A program made the position numbers and the translations under genes. This document shows positions 16,943 to 24,923 of a stretch of 64,000 nucleotides of DNA, piece by piece. The stretch is from VFKU01 sp038916785 (GTDB lineage Bacteria > Hydrogenedentota > Hydrogenedentia > Hydrogenedentales > GCA-2746185): contig JBCLBO010000001.1 of assembly GCA_038916785.1 (NCBI GenBank), positions 62,001 through 126,000 on the forward strand. The letters run 5' to 3'. The notes under the pieces are model-generated. The model had not been told where the DNA came from, ran no database searches, and saw only the letters and a list, made by a program, of their open reading frames with translations. Every line of letters starts with the position of its first letter. The first letter of the stretch is position 1.

Positions 16943-18177
16943 ATTTCGAGTATTCGCCAAAGGTGCAGGATTTACGCAAGCGACTCACCGCGTTCATGGA
17001 TGAAAACATTTATCCGAACGAGAAACTGGTCCATCAGCAGCTCGAGGAAGGCGATCGGTGGCAGCCGCTGCCGATCATCGAAGAGCTCAAGCCCAAAGCG
17101 CGCGCGGCCGGTTTGTGGAACCTCTTCTTGCCGGAGAGCAAGGCGGGCGCGGGGCTGACGAACCTGGAGTACGCGCCGCTGTGCGAGATCATGGGCCGCG
17201 TCCCCTTTGCGCCGGAGGTCTTCAATTGCTCCGCGCCGGACACGGGAAACATGGAAGTGCTCGAGCGCTACGGCAATGAGGAGCACAAGATGAAATGGCT
17301 CAAGCCGCTGCTCGCGGGCGAGATTCGTTCCTGCTTCGCCATGACGGAGCCGGCCGTGGCCTCGTCCGACGCGACGAACATAGAATCGTCGATCGAGCGC
17401 GACGGCGACGAGTACGTGATCAATGGGCGCAAGTGGTGGACCTCGGGCGCGGGCGATCCGCGCTGCAAGATCGCGATCTTCATGGGCAAGACCGATCGCA
17501 CGGCGCCCTCGCACACGCAGCAGTCGATGATCCTCGTGCCGATGGACACCAAGGGCATCACGATCAAGCGGATGCTCACGGTGTTCGGGTACGACGACGC
17601 GCCGCACGGGCACGGCGAGGTGGTCTTCGACAACGTGCGCGTGCCGGCGTCGAACCTCCTCCTCGGCGAAGGCCGCGGCTTCGAAATTGCCCAGGGGCGC
17701 CTCGGGCCGGGCCGCATTCACCACTGCATGCGCACGATCGGCGTGGCGGAGCGCGCGCTCGAGCTGATGTGCAAGCGCGTCGAGGAGCGCGTGGCCTTTG
17801 GCCGCCACCTCGCGGAGATGGGTACGATTCGGGCGAACATCGCGCAGTCGCGCATCGAGATCGAGCAGGCCCGCCTGCTCACGCTGAAGACCGCGGCGAT
17901 GATGGACACGGTCGGCAACAAGGTCGCGCGCAAGGAGATCGCTATGATCAAGGTGCTCGCTCCGAATGTCACGCTGCGGGTGCTCGATCGCGCGATCCAG
18001 GCGCACGGCGGCGCCGGCGTGTGCCAGGACTTTTTCCTGGCGAAGGCCTATGCCGGCACGCGCACGCTGCGCTTGGCGGACGGACCGGACGAGGTGCACC
18101 TGGAGACCATCGCAAAGGTCGAGCTCAAGGAACAACAGAAGCTCCGGCAGTCGCGCCAGCAGCCCGCGCGCGTCTGA
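16939..18177 (+). CDS. Acyl-CoA dehydrogenase (ACAD10/11-like)
   Basis: The 412-residue flavoenzyme oxidises an acyl-CoA to the 2-enoyl-CoA. It shows the FAD/substrate block C-F-A-M-T-E-P-A-V-A-S-S-D-A-T-N and I-N-G-R-K-W-W-T-S-G-A, then the C-terminal four-helix domain with H-G-G-A-G-V-C-Q-D and A-D-G-P-D-E-V-H. The last two are typical of the ACAD10/11 and long-chain branch. It lies in a run TPR - dehydrogenase - ligase - ligase with short gaps, consistent with catabolism of an unusual carboxylic acid. Confidence 0.93.
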   Translation: MNFEYSPKVQDLRKRLTAFMDENIYPNEKLVHQQLEEGDRWQPLPIIEELKPKARAAGLWNLFLPESKAGAGLTNLEYAPLCEIMGRVPFAPEVFNCSAPDTGNMEVLERYGNEEHKMKWLKPLLAGEIRSCFAMTEPAVASSDATNIESSIERDGDEYVINGRKWWTSGAGDPRCKIAIFMGKTDRTAPSHTQQSMILVPMDTKGITIKRMLTVFGYDDAPHGHGEVVFDNVRVPASNLLLGEGRGFEIAQGRLGPGRIHHCMRTIGVAERALELMCKRVEERVAFGRHLAEMGTIRANIAQSRIEIEQARLLTLKTAAMMDTVGNKVARKEIAMIKVLAPNVTLRVLDRAIQAHGGAGVCQDFFLAKAYAGTRTLRLADGPDEVHLETIAKVELKEQQKLRQSRQQPARV

Positions 18178-18195
18178 CGCGGAGGGAGGATCGCC

Positions 18196-19770
18196 ATGAT
18201 GGCTTCACGAACGGTGGCCGGCCTCGCCGAGGACGCCCTGCAACGGCTGGGCGAGCGCGATTCGCTGCTGTTCCAAGGCGAGCGCGTCTCGAATGTGACG
18301 ATTCTGGATCGCGCGCGAAGATTGCAGCGGGCCTTCGCGGGGCTCGGCCTGGGCAAGGGCGACATCGCCACGATCTGCATGGTGAATCACCCGCTGGTCT
18401 ACTCGGTCTTCGGCGGCATCTTTCGTACGGGTGGCACGGCGGTGCCCATGATGTTCCAGCTTACGCCCGCCGAATTGACCTACATCATTGGCCACACCGA
18501 GGCGCAGGGCGTCGTCACGGACGCGACGCTGGTGGGAAAAGTCCGCGAGGCGGTGAACGGGCTCTCGCATGTGAAGTGGATTGCCGTGCTCGGCGGGCCG
18601 GACGATCCGGCCGCGACGCCCCGGGAGTATTCGCTGGAGGGATTGCTGCAGGCCGCGCCGCAACTCGAGTTGCCGCCGATGGCGAGCGAAGACGTGGCGC
18701 TGATGCTCTACACCTCCGGTACGACGGGGCGTCCCAAGGGCGTGATGCTCAGTAACCGAAATCTCATGGCGATGGCCGAGGCGTCGCTCGACGCGCAGCA
18801 ACTCCATGCGCGGCCGCACCCGATGATTACGCTTTCGGGCATGCCGATGGCCCACATTTTCGGCGTGGGAGTCATGATCGGCGGCTACACGTATCCCAAA
18901 GAGTATCCCGCGCCCATCACGATCCAGGAAGTGTGGTTCGAGGCGGAGAAATTCATGCAACTCATCCAACAATACAAGGTCACGGACATGCCGGCGGTGC
19001 CGACGATGCTGGCGATGATGCTCGCGCATCCGAACGCGGGGAAGTACGACATTACGTCGCTCGTAAAGGTCGATGTGGGGGCTGCGCCGCTACCGGTCGA
19101 AGTGGCGGATGCGTTTTCGCAGAAGGCCCAGTGCTATATACGACAGCTCTACGGCATGACCGAGAACACGGGTGTCGCCAGTGCCGGGCGCATTAACCAG
19201 CCCTATCGCCGCGGATCGGCGGGCCTGCCGTATTGCAATGTGGAGCTGCGCATCTACGACGACAACGACAACCCGCTGCCGGCGGGACAGGCCGGCGAGA
19301 TTGTCACGCGCGGGGCGTCGGTGATGAAAGGGTATTTCAAGGACCCCGCGGCGACGGCGGCGGCGATGCGCGGCGGCTGGCTGCACACGGGCGACATTGG
19401 GCATCTCGACGCGGATGGCTGGCTGTATGTGATCGATCGCAAGAAGGACATGATCATCAAGGGCGGGGAAAACGTATTTCCCGCCGAAATCGAAAACGTG
19501 CTCTACCGGCATCCTGCGGTCGCGGAGGCGGCGGTGATCGGTGTGCCGCACAAACTGTACGGCGAGGACATCGTTGCGTATGTAGTCAAGCACGCCGGGA
19601 ACGACGCCACGCCCGAGCAGATCATCGCTCACGTCAAGAAAGACGTCTCATCATTCAAAGCGCCGTCGCAAATCTTCTTCATCGCGCAATTGCCGAAGAG
19701 CGGCGTCGGCAAGATTCTGCGCCGCGAACTCCGCGACCGGTACGCCAAGGAAGCCGCGGCCGCGAAATAA
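18196..19770 (+). CDS. Acyl-CoA synthetase (AMP-forming), first of two
   Basis: The 524-residue ligase adenylates a carboxylic acid and passes it to CoA. Motifs are the P-loop M-L-Y-T-S-G-T-T-G-R-P-K-G (about 173-185), Y-G-M-T-E-N, the hinge region T-G-D-I-G...D-R-K-K-D-M-I-I-K-G-G-E-N-V-F-P-A-E-I-E, and the C-terminal catalytic Lys in S-G-V-G-K-I-L-R-R-E-L. GGAGGGAGG precedes tandem ATGs. It resembles long-chain fatty acid-CoA ligases (FadD), but the acid is unknown. Confidence 0.93.
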   Translation: MMASRTVAGLAEDALQRLGERDSLLFQGERVSNVTILDRARRLQRAFAGLGLGKGDIATICMVNHPLVYSVFGGIFRTGGTAVPMMFQLTPAELTYIIGHTEAQGVVTDATLVGKVREAVNGLSHVKWIAVLGGPDDPAATPREYSLEGLLQAAPQLELPPMASEDVALMLYTSGTTGRPKGVMLSNRNLMAMAEASLDAQQLHARPHPMITLSGMPMAHIFGVGVMIGGYTYPKEYPAPITIQEVWFEAEKFMQLIQQYKVTDMPAVPTMLAMMLAHPNAGKYDITSLVKVDVGAAPLPVEVADAFSQKAQCYIRQLYGMTENTGVASAGRINQPYRRGSAGLPYCNVELRIYDDNDNPLPAGQAGEIVTRGASVMKGYFKDPAATAAAMRGGWLHTGDIGHLDADGWLYVIDRKKDMIIKGGENVFPAEIENVLYRHPAVAEAAVIGVPHKLYGEDIVAYVVKHAGNDATPEQIIAHVKKDVSSFKAPSQIFFIAQLPKSGVGKILRRELRDRYAKEAAAAK

Positions 19771-19791
19771 CTTCACCGGGAGTGGGCGCTG

Positions 19792-21324
19792 ATGACGGAA
19801 GCGGGAGTGCAACTGGGCGATCGTTTCGTGCCGCAGGCGGAGATTCTACGGCGGGTCGCCCAAGGCGCCTCCGGGCTGCGTGCGCTAGGCGTGGGCCGCG
19901 AGGATCGCGTGGCGATCATGCTGCGCAACGACGTGGCCTATATCGAAGCCAGCCTCGCCGCGCGCATCGTAGGCGGCCTCCCCGTACCGATCAATTGGCA
20001 CCTAAAACCCGAGGAAGTCGCCTATATTCTCGAAGATTCCGGCGCGAAGGTGCTCGTGATCCACTCGGATTTGCTGCGCGAGATTCACGCGGCGATCCCC
20101 GTGGGAATGCAAGTGATCGAGGTCTGCGTCCCCGAATTTTTGCGTCAGGACTACGGCGTCGCCGATCCCGGCCCGGCAGGACTGGCCGGGGCGCAGGAGT
20201 GGGACTCGTTCATCGCGCGACATGCGCCCTGGTCCACCCCGCCCGATGTCGAGACCTCGAGCATGATCTACACCTCCGGCACGACCGGCCGGCCCAAAGG
20301 CGTGCGCCGGCAATCGGCCACACTCGAGCAGTACCAGGAAAACGTAAGGATTGTCGGCGGCATCCTCGGCGTGTCGCCCGGGATCCGCACGGTGATACCC
20401 GCGCCGATGTACCACGCGGCGCCAAACACCTACAGTATTTTTGCAGTGCAGCAGAACGCCTTTGTCGTCCTCATGCCGAAATTCGACGCGGAGGAACTGC
20501 TCGCGATCATTGAGCGGCGCCAGATCACGCACTTCCAGGCCGTGCCCACGATGTTCGTGCGCCTGCTGAAACTCCCGGAGGCCGTGCGGCGCAAGTACGA
20601 CGTCAGCTCGCTGCAATACGTCATTCACGCCGCCGCCCCGTGTCCGCCGGAGGTGAAGAAGGCGATGATCGAGTGGTGGGGGCCGATTATCTGGGAGTAC
20701 TACGGCAGCACGGAGATGAGCGCGGTCACGCACTGTTCCTCGGCCGATGCGCTGCGGTTCCCCGGCACGGTGGGCAAGGCAGTGCCGGAGGCGACGGTTA
20801 AAATCCTGGACGAGCAGGGCAACGAGTGCGCGCGCGGCGTGCCGGGCCAGGTCTACGGCTGGCTGCACACCACGACGGATTTCACGTATCAGAACGATCC
20901 CGAGAAGCGCCGCCGGATCGAGCGCGACGGCCTGATCACCTGCGGCGACATTGGCTATTTGAACGACGAAAATTTCCTGTTCCTCTGCGATCGCGCGAAC
21001 GACATGATCATTTCGGGCGGGGTGAACATCTACCCCGCCGAAATCGAGTCCGTCCTGATCAATTTTCCGGGTGTCCACGATTGCGCGGTCTTTGGCATTC
21101 CGCACCCGGACTTCGGCGAGTCCGTGATGGCGGTGGTCGAGCCGCAGCCGGGCGCGCGGCTGAGCGAAGACGCGATCCGCGCGTATCTGCGCGAGCGCGT
21201 GGCGGATTACAAAGTCCCGCGGACCATTGAATTTCGCACGGGCCTGCCGCGAGAAGATTCCGGGAAGCTGTTCAAACGCAAGCTCCGCGAGCCATACTGG
21301 CAGGACGCCGGCCGAAGGATATAG
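19792..21324 (+). CDS. Acyl-CoA synthetase (AMP-forming), second of two
   Basis: The 510-residue ligase has the same family motifs as its upstream neighbour but is clearly divergent: M-I-Y-T-S-G-T-T-G-R-P-K-G, Y-Y-G-S-T-E, C-G-D-I-G-Y-L, D-R-A-N-D-M-I-I-S-G-G-V-N-I-Y-P-A-E-I-E, and the C-terminal Lys in D-S-G-K-L-F-K-R-K-L. It is closer in look to cyclohexanecarboxylate/bile-acid-type ligases than to FadD (inference). Two different ligases next to one dehydrogenase suggest that the operon activates more than one acid. Confidence 0.92.
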   Translation: MTEAGVQLGDRFVPQAEILRRVAQGASGLRALGVGREDRVAIMLRNDVAYIEASLAARIVGGLPVPINWHLKPEEVAYILEDSGAKVLVIHSDLLREIHAAIPVGMQVIEVCVPEFLRQDYGVADPGPAGLAGAQEWDSFIARHAPWSTPPDVETSSMIYTSGTTGRPKGVRRQSATLEQYQENVRIVGGILGVSPGIRTVIPAPMYHAAPNTYSIFAVQQNAFVVLMPKFDAEELLAIIERRQITHFQAVPTMFVRLLKLPEAVRRKYDVSSLQYVIHAAAPCPPEVKKAMIEWWGPIIWEYYGSTEMSAVTHCSSADALRFPGTVGKAVPEATVKILDEQGNECARGVPGQVYGWLHTTTDFTYQNDPEKRRRIERDGLITCGDIGYLNDENFLFLCDRANDMIISGGVNIYPAEIESVLINFPGVHDCAVFGIPHPDFGESVMAVVEPQPGARLSEDAIRAYLRERVADYKVPRTIEFRTGLPREDSGKLFKRKLREPYWQDAGRRI

Positions 21325-21471
21325 CGGGCCCATTTTTGTCACCGCGTTCAGATCTGTGCGCCACCGGAGCGCACTTCTTCCCCAATTTTGCACCGCCGCC
21401 GCTCCCGCGAATCCCGCATTCTGCTTGCGATTCATTGAGTTTGGAATGTTTCGCGCACCTGGCCCGAATGC

Positions 21472-21487
21472 TGGCACTCCGGTTGCT
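21472..21487 (+). promoter_or_regulatory. Sigma-54-type (-24/-12) promoter of the AAA+ regulator gene
   Basis: The sequence TGGCACTCCGGTTGCT matches the RpoN consensus TGGCAC-N5-TTGCW exactly, with GG and GC separated by 10 bases. Transcription would begin near 21498, about 85 bases ahead of the regulator start codon, in the gap after the second ligase gene. Confidence 0.8.
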
Positions 21488-21582
21488 CAATCCGCGCGGA
21501 CAAAGTATGCCCATCTTGGAGCGGGGAGCGGTTTAGCCCGGTGCTTGGAGGCGTGGCGCGGCGGCGTCCGAAGGAGTGTGTC

Positions 21583-22908
21583 GTGGGGATTGGGGTGGCG
21601 CTGGTGATTGGCGACGACCACACGCTCTCGTCCGACCAGGAAGAAAGCCTGGCGGGCGCGGGGATCGCGGTGTCGCATGCCGATGACGTGCCGCGGGTCG
21701 ATTCGGAGGAGGCTTCGGCGTGTGACGTCGTTCTCGCCAGTCTTCCTGACGGTGATGCCCGTGATTCAGGCCGTTTCGATCGGCTGCATTCCTTGGCTAT
21801 CCGCGTTCCACTGATTCTGTTGGCCGACGAGGACCACCTGTCCGATGCATATGCGATCGCTGGAGACGCGGCATTCGATTGCCTGCCGCGATCCGTGACC
21901 GGCGCGTGGCTCACGCACAAGGTGCATCAAGCCCTGCAACAGCGCCGAGCGGGATACCTCGTGGGGGCGCCACACACCGCGGTGCTCGGGGGCGTGAAGC
22001 AGAGCGCGACACTCGAGGGCCGGGGCCCCGCGATCGAACGCGTGCGCCGCGCGATCGGCGAGGCCGCGCGATCGAACATGCCCGTCATGATCCACGGAGA
22101 GACCGGGAGCGGAAAGGACGTGGTGGCGAGGTTGATTCACGAGGCGTCGCGTGAGGCCTCCGGTCACGGCGCCTTCATTAAGGTCAATTGCCCGTCGTAT
22201 CCAGACGCATTGCTGGAAGACGAACTCTTCGGCGGCCCCGTGACCGCCGGCGGGCCGGCCAGACCGGGCCGCCTCGAACTGGCTTCGCGCGGCACGCTGC
22301 TGCTCGACGAGATCGCGGAGATCGAATCGGGGACCCAGGCGCGCCTGCTGGACGTGTTCGAACCCGAGCACACGGCCGGGACCGCCTGGAACGTGCGGCT
22401 CATTTCGACGACCAGTTCCACGCGTGACCAGTTGTATGCGCGCGGCGGATTTCGTCACGACCTTTACTTTCGCTTGAACGGCTATACGATCGAGCTGCCG
22501 CCACTACGCGATCGCCCGGAGGACATCTCTATCCTGGCCGATTTCTTTCTCGCCAAGTATGCCCCGCTCAGCGGCGGCCGCGCGCTGGAGGCGCCGCCGC
22601 GCGCGCTGGCACGGATGACGCAGTATGGCTGGCCCGGCAATGTCCGCGAGCTGGAAGTGGCTGTCAAGCGCTTCACCGTGAGCGGCGACGAAAGCGCGCT
22701 GACCTCAACCTTTGTCAAGGCTGAACTACCTCTGGACGAAATGAGCGGCGGCGACCGCTACCACGAGAGCGAGCGGCGCGTGATCCTCTCCGCGCTGGCC
22801 GAGACCCGCTGGAACCGCCGCAAGGCGGCGAGAATCCTCGGCATTAGTTACAACACACTGCGCCGCCGCATCGAGCGCTACCACCTCGACCTCCAAGTCG
22901 AGAACTGA
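21583..22908 (+). CDS. AAA+ response-regulator-like protein of the NtrC family lacking GAFTGA
   Basis: I chose GTG 21583 because AAGGAG lies 6 bases upstream. The 441-residue protein has a receiver-like N-terminus (about 1-120) in which the phosphorylation Asp position reads V-V-L-A-S-L-P. A sigma-54-activator AAA+ domain follows (Walker A G-E-T-G-S-G-K-D about 172-179, Walker B L-L-L-D-E-I about 239-244, arginine finger region F-R-H-D-L-Y-F-R-L-N), then a Fis-type HTH (N-R-R-K-A-A-R-I-L-G-I-S-Y-N-T-L-R-R-R-I). The GAFTGA loop, essential for sigma-54 contact, is replaced by a shorter P-V-T-A-G-G-P. It directly precedes the sigma-54-promoted Tad operon. Confidence 0.88.
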   Translation: MGIGVALVIGDDHTLSSDQEESLAGAGIAVSHADDVPRVDSEEASACDVVLASLPDGDARDSGRFDRLHSLAIRVPLILLADEDHLSDAYAIAGDAAFDCLPRSVTGAWLTHKVHQALQQRRAGYLVGAPHTAVLGGVKQSATLEGRGPAIERVRRAIGEAARSNMPVMIHGETGSGKDVVARLIHEASREASGHGAFIKVNCPSYPDALLEDELFGGPVTAGGPARPGRLELASRGTLLLDEIAEIESGTQARLLDVFEPEHTAGTAWNVRLISTTSSTRDQLYARGGFRHDLYFRLNGYTIELPPLRDRPEDISILADFFLAKYAPLSGGRALEAPPRALARMTQYGWPGNVRELEVAVKRFTVSGDESALTSTFVKAELPLDEMSGGDRYHESERRVILSALAETRWNRRKAARILGISYNTLRRRIERYHLDLQVEN

Positions 22909-23012
22909 ATCGCCTCCCCTAGTCCAGAGACATTTCCAATTCCTGATGAAGACCTCTCCGGCCTTGTCATTCTGAATCCCCCACGGGCCATCGCCGGAGT
23001 TTGTAGAAATGA

Positions 23013-23067
23013 AACGCGTCCGGCAGGGTAGGGCGGTCATGACCCGCCCTACCCTGCCGGAAGCGTT
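23013..23067. repeat. Perfect 17-bp inverted repeat, possible terminator
   Basis: The arms CCGGCAGGGTAGGGCGG (23020-23036) and its exact complement (23044-23060) enclose TCATGAC. Outer AACGC/GCGTT pairs extend the stem, and TTTTCTT follows. It may terminate the regulator transcript, although its G-rich sequence looks more like a dispersed element. Confidence 0.65.
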
Positions 23068-23186
23068 TTCTTAACAGCGATAGTACACACCAAATGTTTA
23101 TTTGCGTATTCTTCGCGTATTTCGTCCGTTCGATGCCGGTCCGTCAGCCGTTTTCCTCGACGCTTCCGCGGGTTTCACAAAATAGT

Positions 23187-23202
23187 TTGTCAGACCTGAC
23201 AA
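23187..23202. promoter_or_regulatory. Dyad TTGTCAG-AC-CTGACAA, candidate enhancer site
   Basis: This is a perfect 7-2-7 inverted repeat about 185 bases upstream of the -24 element of the Tad operon promoter. Position and symmetry fit a binding site for a Fis-type HTH enhancer-binding protein. Confidence 0.5.
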
Positions 23203-23259
23203 CTCGCCATATCCAGGCGCAAAACCTGCCCAGGCCGGTCACCGTGAACTGGGCGAGTA

Positions 23260-23276
23260 GTGCCCAGCTTGGGCAC
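23260..23276. promoter_or_regulatory. Dyad GTGCCCA-GCT-TGGGCAC, candidate enhancer site
   Basis: This is a perfect 7-3-7 inverted repeat about 110 bases upstream of the -24 element of the Tad operon promoter. A further CTGGGC copy just to its left can pair with the same arm. Confidence 0.5.
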
Positions 23277-23385
23277 CTCCCACGACCCTCGGGACGAAAT
23301 TTTGCTTGCGCAGTCTCTCCGAAATCCGCGTAAGTCCAGTCGTGCCAATCATTTAGCATCGATTAACATTTCTGTACCAGAAAGC

Positions 23386-23400
23386 TGGCACGGTGTTTGC
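23386..23400 (+). promoter_or_regulatory. Sigma-54-type promoter of the Tad operon
   Basis: TGGCACG-GTGT-TTGC matches the RpoN consensus with GG and GC 10 bases apart. The start would lie near 23412, about 40 bases before the first gene of the Tad cluster. Confidence 0.8.
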
Positions 23401-23450
23401 CCTTCGTTCACCACGCCCGAAGCGAGTAAGTGCGGGGGTGGGGACAAACA

Positions 23451-23840
23451 GTGATTGCGCAAAGTTGCGATTTGGAAAGACGGTTGAAGCATGAACAACG
23501 GCTCGCCGCGCGCTACCGGTTTTTCGTTTCGGTCGTGATGGTCGCGCCGACCCAGGGAGGCGTGAGCGTCCGCCAGATTTTGGACGAGACGCTGCGCGAG
23601 TGCGACGAGATTTTTGTGCTCGACGAAGGCCTGGCGATCTTGATGCCGCACACAACCTTGCAAGATGCGACGCACGCGGTGGACCGGTTCAAGGCGTTCT
23701 GCACGGAGCGGATCGACCTGCGGTTCTCGATCGCGACCTACCCGACGGACGACGCGGCGCTCGGATTGCTCGAGCGGGCGCGCGAACGGCTGGCGGAAGC
23801 CAAGTCGGGCGAGTTTGGCGAAGTAGTGATCTCCGGGTAA
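23451..23840 (+). CDS. Degenerate GGDEF-like domain protein, first gene of the Tad operon
   Basis: The start at GTG 23451 (GGGG 8 bases upstream) gives 129 residues. A GTG at 23430 is an alternative. The order of segments follows a diguanylate cyclase fold: R-Y-R-F-F-V-S-V-V-M-V, then D-E-I-F-V-L-D-E-G-L-A-I-L-M-P-H-T where the G-G-D-E-F signature should be, then F-S-I-A-T-Y-P and a final L-L-E-R-A-R-E-R-L-A-E-A-K helix. The GGDEF residues are lost, so cyclase activity is unlikely. A c-di-GMP-independent or ligand-binding regulatory role is possible. It is the first gene after the sigma-54 promoter. Confidence 0.7.
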   Translation: MIAQSCDLERRLKHEQRLAARYRFFVSVVMVAPTQGGVSVRQILDETLRECDEIFVLDEGLAILMPHTTLQDATHAVDRFKAFCTERIDLRFSIATYPTDDAALGLLERARERLAEAKSGEFGEVVISG

Positions 23841-23872
23841 TGGGTCCGGAGTTAGCAAGGAGGAAGTGGAAC

Positions 23873-24049
23873 ATGAATCAAGTGCAGAGCGTGAAGCATG
23901 GCCTGATGCGCGAGGCGGACGGGTTTGAAGGCGCTGAATACGCCTTCGTGACCGTCCTGATCGTGGGTGCAGTGCTCGCGGCAATCGCGGCCCTCGGCGT
24001 CGCGCTGAACGGCGACGTGGCCACGCTCTCGCAGGTGATTCACATCTAG
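23873..24049 (+). CDS. flp: Flp-type pilin, first copy
   Basis: The 58-residue prepilin has a short hydrophilic leader ending in F-E-G-A-E-Y, the processing region of Flp/type IVb pilins (cleavage by the CpaA peptidase at the Gly side, conserved E-Y), then a hydrophobic helix. AAGGAGG precedes the ATG. Its sequence is unlike the second copy beyond the E-Y helix, so it may be a minor pilin. The gene is too short for routine length cut-offs. Confidence 0.85.
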   Translation: MNQVQSVKHGLMREADGFEGAEYAFVTVLIVGAVLAAIAALGVALNGDVATLSQVIHI

Positions 24050-24141
24050 TTGATGTCTATAGCGCCCGCGTTGTGCAGGCGCTGAGCATAGGGTTCAGGA
24101 GTCCCACGGGCTCCTCATCCCACAACAAAGGAGTAAGGAAA

Positions 24142-24312
24142 ATGTCGAAAGTTTTCAAGAAGTTCGTGCAGGACGAGGCCGGTCTGGAAACGGTGGAATA
24201 TGCCGTGATGACCGCCCTGATCGTCGCGGCGATGGTTACGGCCATCGGGCTGCTTGCCGCCGCGGTTACGGGTCGCTTCGGCGAAACCCAAGCCGTCATC
24301 AACGGCATCTAA
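24142..24312 (+). CDS. flp: Flp-type pilin, second copy
   Basis: The 56-residue prepilin has the leader and processing site D-E-A-G-L-E-T-V-E-Y-A-V and the hydrophobic helix T-A-L-I-V-A-A-M-V. AAGGAGTAAGGAAA precedes the ATG, the stronger of the two pilin ribosome sites, which suits the major pilin. The 92-base gap from the first pilin contains an AGCGCC...GGCGCT hairpin that could tune relative expression. Confidence 0.92.
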   Translation: MSKVFKKFVQDEAGLETVEYAVMTALIVAAMVTAIGLLAAAVTGRFGETQAVINGI

Positions 24313-24317
24313 TTTCC

Positions 24318-24923
24318 ATGTCCGGATTGCTGCCCAATCTATTTCACGCCGCTCAGCGGAGTGAATTTCCCCTCGGGGAAGGCAGCACACTGCTTGTCCA
24401 GTGGGGCGTCGTACTCGGCGCCTCGCTGGCGGCAGCGGTGTGGGACTTGCGCTCCCGGCGCATCCCGAACGCGCTAACGCTCCCCCTGTTCCTCACAGGC
24501 GTTGCGTTCAATGCATGGGTTGGAGGCATCACCGCCGCGTCGCTCAGTGTGGGCGGCGCGGCGGTGGCCGCACTACCGTTTTTGCTGCTCTTCGTTTACG
24601 CCGGCGGCGGCGCGGGCGATGCCAAGCTGATGGGCGCGGTTGGCGCCTGGCTCGGCCTCGCCCAGGGTGTCGCGGCGCTACTGATGGTCGTCATCGCGGG
24701 CGCCGTCTTGGGCCTTGCGCAGGCGGCCTGGCAGAAAAAGTTTTTTCACGTCACCGGGCGCATGGCCGACTTGAGCCGCTCCTGGGTCGCGATGATTTCG
24801 GCTGGGCATCGCCCCGTGATCACGCAATTGGACGACGCGCAGCCGCTTCAAATGCCCTACGGAGTTTCGATCTTTACCGGCGTCACCTTCGCCGCTCTGG
24901 GAGTCATGCTGTGGAACGCCTAA
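24318..24923 (+). CDS. cpaA: Prepilin peptidase CpaA/TadV (A24 family)
   Basis: The 201-residue polytopic membrane aspartyl protease processes Flp prepilins. The two catalytic Asp are in W-D-L-R-S-R-R-I-P-N and G-A-G-D-A-K-L-M-G-A, the standard A24 motifs. Like other CpaA proteins it lacks the N-methylase half of PilD. The C-terminus M-P-Y-G-V-S-I-F-T-G is the usual last helix. It starts 5 bases after the pilin stop and overlaps tadE by 13 bases. Confidence 0.94.
   Translation: MSGLLPNLFHAAQRSEFPLGEGSTLLVQWGVVLGASLAAAVWDLRSRRIPNALTLPLFLTGVAFNAWVGGITAASLSVGGAAVAALPFLLLFVYAGGGAGDAKLMGAVGAWLGLAQGVAALLMVVIAGAVLGLAQAAWQKKFFHVTGRMADLSRSWVAMISAGHRPVITQLDDAQPLQMPYGVSIFTGVTFAALGVMLWNA

Larger units (their letters stand above)
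22909..23385. promoter_or_regulatory. Upstream regulatory region of the Tad operon
   Basis: No gene is seen. From left to right the region holds a dispersed repeat in reverse orientation (about 22965-23001), a long hairpin (23013-23067), and two perfect dyads at 23187-23202 and 23260-23276 that sit 110-200 bases ahead of the sigma-54 promoter, the usual distance for enhancer sites. Confidence 0.6.

Noticed and set aside
23430..23450. Upstream GTG as the start of the GGDEF-like gene
   Set aside because: The GTG at 23451 has a better-placed G-rich ribosome site. The extra seven residues add nothing recognisable.
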